Below, in pieces: positions 21,025 to 29,791 of a DNA stretch of 64,000 nt. Numbering within the stretch: the stretch's first letter is position 1; every line of letters begins with the position of its first letter. This stretch comes from Viola odorata (taxonomy: Eukaryota > Streptophyta > Magnoliopsida > Malpighiales > Violaceae): positions 29,408,836-29,472,835 of the forward strand of contig OY829538.1 in the NCBI GenBank assembly GCA_963691705.1, in the 5' to 3' direction. The notes beneath the pieces were generated by a model. That model did not search any database, had not been told where the DNA came from, and was given only the letters and a program-made list of their open reading frames with translations. The position numbers and the translations under genes were made by a program.

Positions 21025-23136
21025 ATGGCTAGAAATAGACCTCGCCAGGTTATCTGGAAACCCATGGATCCAGAGGTCGCGCAATCACCTAGTATTTTTA
21101 CATGCGATGTGGTTCTGAAAGCCGAACTGGAGGAACACGGTATTACCTTTCCTCCTGGGTATGAGCCCTCTATCCCTGGAAGTGATATGCGGCTCCATAA
21201 TCCGGCGTGGGGTTACAGTAGGCTTTTTTACTTTAAGATGTTCCTTTACGGTTTCCGCTTTCCTGTTCATGAATCAATACTAACGCTGCTGCGGGAGTAT
21301 AACCTTAATCCTGCCCAGATAACTCCCTCTTCCTGGTGTGCGGTTCATGCTTTTCTTCACGCTTGCGAGTTGAAGAACATTTCTACCCCATCTCTCAATT
21401 TATTTCGCAAATTCTTTAGTATGAATTGCCATAATTGTTTAATCGAAATTACTCCTCGGTGGAATGACACGCACGTGCAGTCATTCTGGCAGCGTTTTCA
21501 CGGCTTTAAGAAGGGTGTAGCTGATTGAAAAAGCAGTTTTTTTGTTCTGGAGCTACCATCCCGTTTGTGGCGTATTAATTTCAACCAGGAGCTGATAGGC
21601 CCCATTTGGTCGAATCCCTCGATATTGACCAGGGCTGAGTTGGAGCAAGCTAATGCTCTGTTAGACGAAGGTACTCACTACCGCATCCGTAGCTTTGCCT
21701 TGTTCAAACCTTTGGAGGAGTGCGTTATGGGTGAGTCTGCCTCTTTTCGCATTTTCTTTGCTTTTTTCTTTGCGCATTTCTTTATAGGATGCTAACGGTT
21801 AATTCCCAGGTGATGCTGGCGCTCCTTTAGATGTTACGCCACTTCAAACTTTACCAGCTTCCCCCTCTGCCGATGGCTCTAATCAGGGTAGCGTTCGTCC
21901 CCCGAGGAGGAGAACCAAGACGGTTGCCCGGGGAGGGCAAAGGCCCGTTAGCTCTGCACGAGTTTCTCGCTTTGTGGAAAATTGGCTACCGGAGCGTCGC
22001 AAGAGGACGGACTCCAGCCCAGCCGCAACGACGGTGATTGCTAGTGATGATGAGGATGCGGATTTCATGTCGGACCTTTGTCATGCCTCTTCCTTGCGTC
22101 GGAAAAAGCTTCGATTTGCCACGGGTGAGCAGGCCACCGGGACTTCTTCTGTAGATGCAGCAACTGTTCCTATCTCTGCCGCTTCGACTGGGACGAGTAC
22201 CTCCCAACCGGTGGGAGTTACTGAGGCGCTGGCTGCTACGTGTTCTGCCGAGGCGGAGATTCCATCGACAGCGTGTCCTCTTCCTACAGTTGACGCTCCC
22301 GATTCTCCAATTTCTCATTGCATTCCTGACGTAGTCGCTACACCTTCTACTGCGGATTCGACTGCTGGGCTACCGCCTAAAGTCCTTCCACAACTATTCT
22401 TTTCTCCTATCACGGATGTTTTTTCCGGGAGTTCTTCTCCCGCTCCGTCAATCAATCTTTCTTATGGCAGTCCTACCGAGACCCCCTCCTATCGTATGGG
22501 CCTGAAGGGATTCTGCTTTGATGGTCTTCGTGCTGTCGGGGTTCCCTAACCTTTTTCCAGAGATGAGTTTACTGCGCCTTTGATAGGAGAGATGCTGGGC
22601 TCCAGAAGGAGAAGCAAAAGTTTCTTCAGCTTCCTCCACCGGCTCGTCTTCGCCATATGATGAATGATTCTCTGGATTTCTTCCGTCACCTGAACTATCT
22701 GTTCGAGATTCATGATTGCGAGTCACGCAATTTTTCCAACGCGTTGCGCGTTAAGCAAGTGCAGCTTGAGAAAGCGGTGGGGCAAATGGGGTTGCTAACG
22801 CGTCTTTACGATGAGTCGCAAAAGGAATTAAACAGAGAGAGGTCTGTCGGGAAAGCAAAGGTGGAGGTTCTGGAGGCAGAGTTAGCGCTGGAGAGGAAGA
22901 AAAATCTCCTTCTTCGCGAAGAGATGTCTGCTCGAGATGAGGAGTCCGCTAGGACATCATTAAAGGAGGAATGGTGGAAGAAGAAAATCTTGGAAGTCTT
23001 TACTTCTGGATTCGCAACCCGTTTCAAGGGTAACTCTTCCGACCCTGCCCAGGTTGCTGACTATATTTCTACCATGATGGATGAGGTTAGCAAAGGCGGG
23101 ATTGGTTCTTCTGCCTCAGAAGGGGAAAGGGGCTAA
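21025..23136 (+). pseudogene. Antisense gene C of Tat-B: gypsy-type transposon-domain protein with coiled coil
   Basis: Exon 1 (21025-21730) encodes a globular domain: ELEEHGITFPPGYEPSIPG, FLYGFRFPVHESILTLLREY, LNPAQITPSSW, HAFLHACELKNISTPSL. This matches the pattern I know as the putative gypsy-type transposon domain (Transposase_28). A TGA at 21526-21528 lies where paralogue D has Trp (HWKEEFF against D-stop-KSSFF). A 79-bp GT-AG intron (21731-21809) restores the frame into a low-complexity Ser/Thr/Pro region with basic and acidic patches. The C-terminal part, 22657-23136, is a Glu/Lys-rich coiled coil. The connection near 22494-22656 changes frame; a GT-AG candidate at 22494-22560 does not repair it. 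Its role is unknown. Confidence 0.7.
21731..21809 (+). other. Spliceosomal intron in antisense gene C
   Basis: Donor GTGAGT and acceptor TTCCCAG, with a plant-like branch site TGCTAACG 18 bases before the acceptor. Removing it joins ATG-G to GT-GAT in frame and opens the frame for about 680 further bases. That makes it a well-supported intron on the strand opposite to the element's genomic RNA. Confidence 0.75.
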
Positions 23137-23774
23137 CGCCAAAGATTGGGGCGCCGCTTTGTTTTTCGAGAAGTGTCACAACGGGTTTCTGGACCCTCCC
23201 TTGTTATTCTTATTGTTGTCTGCTTCTATTTTTCCCGAAAACCATTTTTCATTATACCTCTTGTAATAATGCCGACGCTACATAACCTTTATCGCATTCG
23301 TATGAATTGTTGTGATGCTATCGCCATCTCTTCATTATCTTCCTTGTGTTGCCGCACCGTTTGGTGAGGCCAGCGCTGCTTTTTAGGTCATTAAATACCG
23401 CAGTCCTTCCATTTAATGCGATCTGAAAAGCAATGATGGAAAGGACCCGTGTCTTTCTACGGAAAGGCGTTTGAAGCAAGCGTCTTCTAGGGAGACGTGA
23501 ATCGCTAAAGCGTTTAAACTTGTATCTTCTCGCGCGTGCCTTATTTCCCGACGCGCTACTTTGCCATGTGTTCGTCGCTGATTGGTCACGCCCTTTCAGT
23601 GTTATATATAATGTTTTTCCTTCCTCCTTTTTCTTTTTTAATCTCCTCTCTCGCACGCTGCTGCTTTCTGGACAAACAACTCGCGCCGCTCTCTTCTTTT
23701 TGGTCTGAGACTCCTGGTGTTCCCTTTGCGAAGGTACACACCTTTCTTTGCTCGTCACTTCTCCTTTATTGGTC
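23137..23774 (+). promoter_or_regulatory. Intergenic promoter region of antisense gene D
   Basis: It holds ATTGGTCACG (inverted CCAAT box) at 23581-23590, then TTATATATAA at 23602-23611 and a CT-rich leader to the ATG at 23775. CCAAT and TATA are about 20 bases apart and the leader would be about 140 nt, a normal plant promoter layout. AATAAT near 23266 may end gene C. No coding frame is supported. Confidence 0.5.
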
Positions 23775-26104
23775 ATGGCTAAGACTAAGAGATCTTCCGA
23801 TGAGGAGGATCCTCAAGGGTCCGCCGGAGAAGAAAAAATTAACATTACCCCCACTTCTCTCTATACTCTGCCCTTAGTTAATCGTAGACTTGCCGAGTGT
23901 AATGCGCGATTTCCCAGAGAATATCCCGTGCACGCTGCTTCTGAATCACTTCTTGACCCGCTTGTTGTAATGCGCGATTTCCCAGAGAATATCACAGTGT
24001 TCTGCCTGGTAACAGTAGAATATTATATGCTAAGTTATTTGACCATGGGTTTTGTCTTCCTCTTGACCCGCTTGTTGAGTTGTTATTGGCTGATTCTGAT
24101 TTGGCTCCGGCTCAATTGAGCCCTAACGCGATTTGCGTTGTCAGTGCCTTTGCCGCACTGTGCCGTTTCAAAGGGATCGAGTCTCCCACTCTGGCCCTGC
24201 TTCATGACATTTTCCAGTTGTATTCTCGTAAGGGGGTGATATCAATATCCCCTCGTTATGAAGATGGCTCATTGAAGCCCTTTACCTGGAAGCTTATGGG
24301 TATCGAGTCTTCTATTCCTCATTGGAAAGAAGAGTTTTTTATTATTGATTTGCTCGAGCCGTTATGGAGGGCCGGCTTCAATGAGAGAATTAAAGATGGA
24401 GCTTGGGGCCATCGGAAACCCCTTTCTGATCCAGAAGATGGCTGGTTGAAGACGCTACTTCAACTAGATTTCAGCGTTGATGCCCGAAAAGTGGCTAACG
24501 GGCTGGAAATGGAACAGTGCAAAAGGGGTGAGCGTTTGCCCTTTTTCTTTTTGTGCTGCCAAGAGGTACTAACGCTAACGTTTCTTTAACTGTGCAATGC
24601 CTCCGACTGGTTGGGAGCCCGAGTACTTCCGGAGGAAGAGGAAACAGGAACAAAGGAAGAAAGCTGCCGCCGCCGCCAGGGCTGCTGTTGCTGCTGCTGC
24701 CGCTGCGGAAGAGGAAGGCATTGCTACCGCTACGGGTACTACCTCATTGCCACCTCCTCGCACCCTTGTTGCAAGGAAGAAGAGAGTGAGGAAAACACGT
24801 GCCACGCAACCCGTTTCCCTCCACACTGTTGCTTCTTCAGAGGAGACAGTTGATCCCATTCCTACCGCGATACCTCTGGTTTCCACAGTCACCCAGGTAT
24901 GCGTTCATTTCTCTCTAAGGTTTTCTTTTCTTTTGTATAATTTTCTTATCACGCGTGCACTGCGTTTTCTAGGAGGCTTCCACTGTTTCTGCTCAGTCAA
25001 CCTCTCCAGGTGATATGTCTGTTGCTGAGGTCCTTCGAGAGCGTCAGAAGAAGGCTCGCTATGAGCTTCAGCACAGCCCTACCTCTTCTGCTGCGAATCC
25101 TTCTCTGAACGTCCCTGAAGGCGGCGGTATTCCTGCCGAGCAATCGCAGGGTATTGATTTCGGTGGTAGTCCTCGCGTTTTAGGTGATTCCTCCACCGCG
25201 ACAGGCTATAAATCAAGTGCCCTTAACCTTGAAGTACTTGGAGGAGATGGGTCCCTAGTGCCCAATGCGGGAGGTTCCGGCAGTCGACCCTCTTCTCCTG
25301 CCGCTCTGTTCTTTGTTCCGATGTCTCCTCCCACTATCGCGAGAGTTGGCCCTGCCCCTGCTTTGATAGCCGGTGCCTCTACTTATAATCCTCCCATCAT
25401 GCCCACTCATCATATTGGTTTGCATTCCTTCAGGGACAACATTTTGCAATTTCCTGCCGGGACCGATCATGATTCCATTCTCGTGTCTACCTCTTACCAG
25501 GTAGCCGAGATTGTCTCTTCCAAGGGAGAGGGATGCCTTTGCTGCTAGGAGTGAGCAGGAGCGTATAAAATTTCTTCGCTCCCAAGCGCTTTCTTTTTTC
25601 TACCACCTCCATTACATGGATGAGGAGAATGCTAGGATTGCCGCAAACGAGCAGGGGGAGATAACCAGGTTGCAGAACGAGCGTCAGAGTTTTGTGGATG
25701 CGCTTAACCTTGCCAACCAAGAAACAGAGTCTGCCCGACAGGAAGTGACGACTGTCAAGCAAGAACTGGAGGCTGTCAAGCACTCTTTGGAGGAGGAGAA
25801 ATGGAAAGGTGCCAATCTGACCGAATGCCTTTCTCGTGAGGAGAATGAGTTGCGCCAGGAGAGGCAGAGGAACGCCGAGCTGACTGCCGATCTAGCTTTA
25901 AATGTTGAGAAGAATCAGTGGTACTTGAAGGAAGGCGCAGGGCTCATGTCGGAGGCATTAATGCATCATCATGGGGTAGAAAAACTTCGTATTGATGAGT
26001 TGGCCGCGTATTTTGATAGGAGTGTCTCCACTATTACTGATGACGACTTCTATTTATGGAAATCGAAGCAGCAAGGAGGAGTCAACGCACCACCCCCTCC
26101 TTAG
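23775..26104 (+). pseudogene. Antisense gene D of Tat-B: second gypsy-type transposon-domain protein
   Basis: A paralogue of gene C. The start MAKTKRSSDEEDPQGSAGEE is followed by RLAECNARFPREY. The domain (LFDHGFCLPLDPLVELLLAD, LAPAQLSPNAICVVSAFAAL, KGIESPTLALLHDIFQ, ISISPRYEDG, HWKEEFFIIDLLEPLWRAGF) continues to about 24528. An insertion-like duplication near 23927-23991 breaks the frame. Intron 1 has donor GTGAGC (24530) and TACTAAC branch site, but AA where the acceptor AG is expected (24594-24595). Exon 2 (from 24597) has a Lys/Ala-rich run. Intron 2 (24897-24972) splices in frame. Exon 3 is Ser/Pro-rich, and after a frame change near 25511-25548 the gene ends in a long coiled coil (to 26104). 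The role is unknown. Confidence 0.7.
24897..24972 (+). other. Spliceosomal intron 2 in antisense gene D
   Basis: Donor GTATGC, acceptor TTTTCTAG, 76 bp and T-rich. Removing it joins ACC-CAG to GAG-GCT in frame, linking two open stretches (24597-24896 and 24973-25548). Size and composition are those of plant introns. Confidence 0.75.
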
Positions 26105-26562
26105 TTTTTTGAATTTAGATATATTCTGATTTTTGCGGCTGACGAGCCCTTCCTTGTTTTGTAATATTACGATATCACTTTTTGCCTTGGTTGGGCTACC
26201 CCTTTTGAATGGAACTTCTTTATCTGCTCTGTTTCGTAATACTGCTTGCGCAATTATTCGTCCGTGGCGTTTGCTGCCGCGTCTTTATAGATATGCCCAC
26301 TTTGCTCTCGCATGACCTTCATATAGGTTCCTCAGCTGCCTTTTCGATGGCCTTATCGTTGCCTTCCGATAGCATTTCCAAGAATGACTCAGCATTGCTC
26401 AGATTCAAATCACCCTTTGTTGTCAGGGGAGCTTTCTTGCCCCGTTAGGTCTGCTACGACGTTGTTGTTTCAGTACGGATGTCTTTCCAGCCTTACTTCG
26501 CCGGGCATCGACCGCTCAATTTCTAGCTGGAGTGTCCCCTTCTTCCTTAAGCCGGAAATTGG
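26105..26562 (+). other. 3' flank of gene D, no gene seen
   Basis: Non-coding sequence between the gene D stop and the tandem repeats. It would hold the 3' ends of two converging transcripts, gene D (plus) and pol (minus). No clear poly(A) signal or protein is recognised. Confidence 0.5.
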
Positions 26563-27072
26563 CTTGGGGAGTGCCTCATTTTAGCGAGTTGTCTGATCAG
26601 GACCAGCCATCGCAAGGATAGGATTTTCACTCCTAAGCGTTGAAACCTCGCGTCCCTGGAACGTGCCTCGTCTCAATGAGCCGTCTATGTGAGCACGGTT
26701 GCCACAAGGATAGGATTTTCACTTCCAGGACGGAGTTGGTCTCTCCTTGGGGTCGTGCCTCGTCTTAGTGGGCCGTCTGTGTGAGCACGGTTGCCACAAG
26801 GATAGGATTTTCACTCCCAAGGATACCGGGGCGTGCCTCGTCTTAATAGGCCGTCTATGTGAGCACGGTTGCCACAAGGATAGGATTTTCACTCCCGGGA
26901 GCATTTGGGGTCGTGCCTCGTCTTAATGGGCCGTCTGTGTGAGCACGGTTGCCACAAGGATAGGATTTTCACTCCCAACGCTTAGTCATGCCAGGGCGTG
27001 CCTCTTCTTAGTGAGCTGTCTGATCAGGACCAGCCATCACAAGGATAGGATTTTCACTCCTGGCATGCTTCA
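26563..27072. repeat. Six tandem repeat units of about 75-100 bp beside Tat-B pol
   Basis: Units start with GTGCCTC near 26571, 26665, 26755, 26834, 26914 and 26999, and each ends with CAAGGATAGGATTTTCACTCC. The spacer after that core varies in length and sequence. The first and last units share GTCTGATCAGGACCAGCCATC, while the middle four share GTGTGAGCACGGTTGCCAC or a close variant. Variable tandem repeats in this position are a known Tat/Ogre feature and a known source of satellites. Confidence 0.9.
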
Positions 27073-27136
27073 CTATCTGCATTTTATTCAATAACAAACG
27101 CATAGAAAGATATATCTTGTTAGAATAGTATTGATG

Positions 27137-27999
27137 TTACCAGATAGGGTGAGCTAGTTCCTGGCGTGGTATAGCTTCAACCGGGCTATATTCCACGAGT
27201 TCTGTAGAGGTATTCCATCGAGCGTTTCCAAGTGGTAAGCTCCTCTCCCCCACAATACAGGTGACGCGATACGGTCCATCCCAGTTTGGGCTGAGTTTGC
27301 CCATGCGCTGCCCTGCCGCTCGTCTATCTCTGAGCACTAAGTCCCCAGCTTTGAGCAATCGCTCTCTCACTTGCTGGTTGTGGTATTGCGCCATTTCTCT
27401 TTTGTAGTGCAGAGTTTTCAGCAGTGTTTCCTCATGTGTTTCTGGTAGGGCGTCAAGGTTAGCACGTAACCTTTCCTCGTTATTTTCTTCTCTGAAATGA
27501 GCCACCCGAAGGCTCATCATTCCGATCTCAACCGGTGTGACAGCTTCGGTTCCGAATGCTAACGCAAACGGGGTCTCTCTAGTGCCGGTCTTGACAGTCA
27601 TGCGATAGGCCCATAGAAACGGTGTGACCATTTCTTTTTGGAACCTTCCAGGTTTCTTTTGATGCCACTAAGGATGCTGCGGTTGGTCACCTCTGCCTGG
27701 CCATTGGTTTGGGGGTGTGCCACGGAAGAGAACCTTTGTTCGATCTGGAATTCCGCACACTGAGCCCTGAAGAATTGGCTTGTGAACTGTGCTCCATTGT
27801 CGCTAACCAGTATGCGCGGAACCCCGAATCGCATGATGACTTGGTGTTTGAAAAGATGCCAAATTTTTTCAGTGGTAATGGTGGCTAACGCCTCGGCTTC
27901 GGCCCATTTTGTGAAGTAGTCTACCACCACGACCACGAATTTTAGCTGAGATCTAGCCATTGGAAACGGGCCTAATATGTCGAATCCCGTATGGAGCAA
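27137..27999 (-). pseudogene. Tat-B integrase core and C-terminal domain
   Basis: The core has DILGPFPMARSQLKFVVVVV (first Asp), LVSDNGAQFTS (second Asp) and NGQAEVTNRSI (Glu), in the frame 27999-27598. The C-terminal part (AYRMTVKTGTRETPFALAFG, LKAGDLVLRDRRA, LSPNWDGPYRV) is in the frame 27631-27137. One frameshift separates the two at about 27620 and another separates the core from the zinc finger at about 27990. It would have inserted element DNA in the nucleus. The stop lies about 65 bases from the tandem repeats. No chromodomain is seen. Confidence 0.85.
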
Positions 28000-29383
28000 T
28001 TATTTCTGAGATTGGCGTGGCCGGTTTTCGAGGAATCTTAGCGTATTCCTGACATTTCTGACAGGTTTTCACGAAGTTATGGCAATCTCTTCGTATGGTG
28101 GGCCAGTAGAATCCCGACCGAAAGACTTGAGCTGCCAGAGTATCGCTCGCGATGTGCATGCCGCATATCCCTTCGTGAATTTCTCTCAGCACATGCAGGC
28201 CTTCTTGTTCTGTTATGCATTTAGCGGCTGGATGGGAGAAGCACCTCCGTATTAACTCTCCATTGTAATATGTACATCGCGCCGCCTGTTTTAGGATTTT
28301 CCTTCTTTCCGTAATTTCTTCTAGTAGCCTATCATGCTTCAGATATTCTACCACAGGGATCCTCCAGTCACTTTCTATTTCTTCCACACACAACGACGTT
28401 TGCTCCTCCATGAAAGAGGGTATGGATAGCTCCCCGTAATGTACCTCGTTGGGTATGGAGGCTTCTGCATTGGCTGCCATCTTGGCGAGGCTATCGGCCT
28501 CTTCGTTACTTTCTCTGGGGATGTGCTCGAAGATGACCCGAGTGCCTTTTTTCTGCATCTCCGACAGCCCACACTTTACTATGGCCAAGTATTGAATCAT
28601 GACGGGTTCTCGAGCTTGGGAGTTTCCAAGGACTTGATCCATTATCAATTTAGAATCTCCTCGTATCTTTAGGCGCAAGCTGTATTGCTCTTCCGCCATG
28701 GTAGAGGCTTCGACGGAGAAGGTGTTTCCAATTCTGAGTCCTGCCAGCAACGCTTCATATTCAGCGGCGTTGTTGGATAACGGCTGCAGGATTCTGATGG
28801 CATATCGCATTTCCATGCCGTTTGGCCCCACCAGGAAAACGCCTGCTCCTGCTAGCTCTTGATTTTTTGCGTCGTCCACGTGAATAACCCATGAATCTGC
28901 GTGCGTTTCCGGGAACGGTAGGCATGAGTTTTCTGGTTCTTCCTCTGACAGTTTTTCCAACACCTCCTTGGTGAATGTGCACTCCGCTATGAAATCAGCT
29001 AACGCCTGGGCTTTTATTGCCGGCCTGGCTTTGTATTGCAGCCCGTATTGTTCGAGCTCGATTGCCCAAATCAACATTCTCCCTGAGGACTCAGGCTTTC
29101 TAAAAAAAATTCTCAGCGGCTGATCAGTTAGTACAGTAACAGGGTGGGGTTGGAAGTATCGGTCCATCTTTCGCGTTGCCTGTATTAGAGCAAGTGCTAT
29201 CTTCTCGATGCGGGCGTATCGTAGCTCCGCGTCCTTTAGTACGTGACTCACAAAAAATATGGGGCGGTGTACATGCCCTTCACTTCGTACGAGGACGGCG
29301 CTGACTACCTCGTCGGCTACTCCCAGGTATAGGTATAGCTCATCGCCGGGCTCAGGCCTCGTTAGCACTAGATCGGATGACAA
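27953..29383 (-). pseudogene. Tat-B RNase H, second RNase H and integrase zinc finger
   Basis: A 476-codon open stretch. Residues about 1-130 are Ty3-type RNase H (LTRPEPGDELYLYLG, FVSHVLKDAELRYARIEK, VLTDQPLRIFF). About 165-310 are the archaeal-type second RNase H: WVIHVDDAKNQELAGAG, NAAEYEALLAGLRIG, GDSKLIMDQVLG, NEEADSLAKMA. The first catalytic motif is VDD where Tat-A and Tat-C have VDG. About 395-455 is the integrase zinc finger (LREIHEGICGMH ... CQKCQEYAKIPRKP). Two RNase H domains are diagnostic of Tat. The frame is lost at the integrase core. Confidence 0.9.
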
Positions 29384-29791
29384 GTAGGCTTTCAGTCCTG
29401 CAAACGCGTTTTCATATTCCTCTGTCCACCCGAATGGGGCCTTATTTCGAATGACCTTGAAAAAGGGGGAGGCATCTCTCTCCTTGCTTAGATATGAACC
29501 GTCCTAACGCGATGATGCGGCCAGTGAGCTTTTGTGTTTCCTTGACGGTTCGCGGGGATATCATGTCCTGAATGGCCTTTACCTTTGAAGGGTTGGGCTG
29601 GATACCCTTTCGGCTGACCATGTAGCCCAAGAATTTCCTGTTTGGAACGCGAACATACACTTTCGTGGGTTCAGCTTCATTTTGTATTTTTTCATCACAT
29701 TGAAAACTTCTTCCAAGTCAGCAAGATGGTCTCCGAAGCTTCGACTTTTAATCAGAATATCGTCCACGTAGACCTCGACATTTTTCCCTAT
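29384..29791 (-). pseudogene. Tat-B RT C-terminal part, frameshifted
   Basis: It contains the catalytic YVDD region (VYVDDILIKSRSFGDHL) and LNPRKCMFAFQTG, then shifts frame near 29640 into RKFLGYMVSRKGIQPNPSK and LTGRIIALGRFISKQGERCL. A second shift near 29450 precedes RNase H. It is separated from the N-terminal part of RT by a stop at about 29792. Confidence 0.85.

Noticed and set aside
22494..22560. A GT-AG candidate intron in gene C with branch-like CCCTAAC
   Set aside because: Splice signals look good, but removal does not bring the downstream coiled coil into frame, so it is mentioned only as a candidate and not called.
24575..24892. An Ala/Val-rich minus-strand frame
   Set aside because: Shadow of the GCC/GCT-rich Ala run in antisense gene D exon 2.
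26563..27072. Regular repeats with variable spacers, considered as a CRISPR array
   Set aside because: Units of 75-100 bp with long conserved parts, irregular spacing, a plant retrotransposon context and no cas genes. They are tandem repeats.
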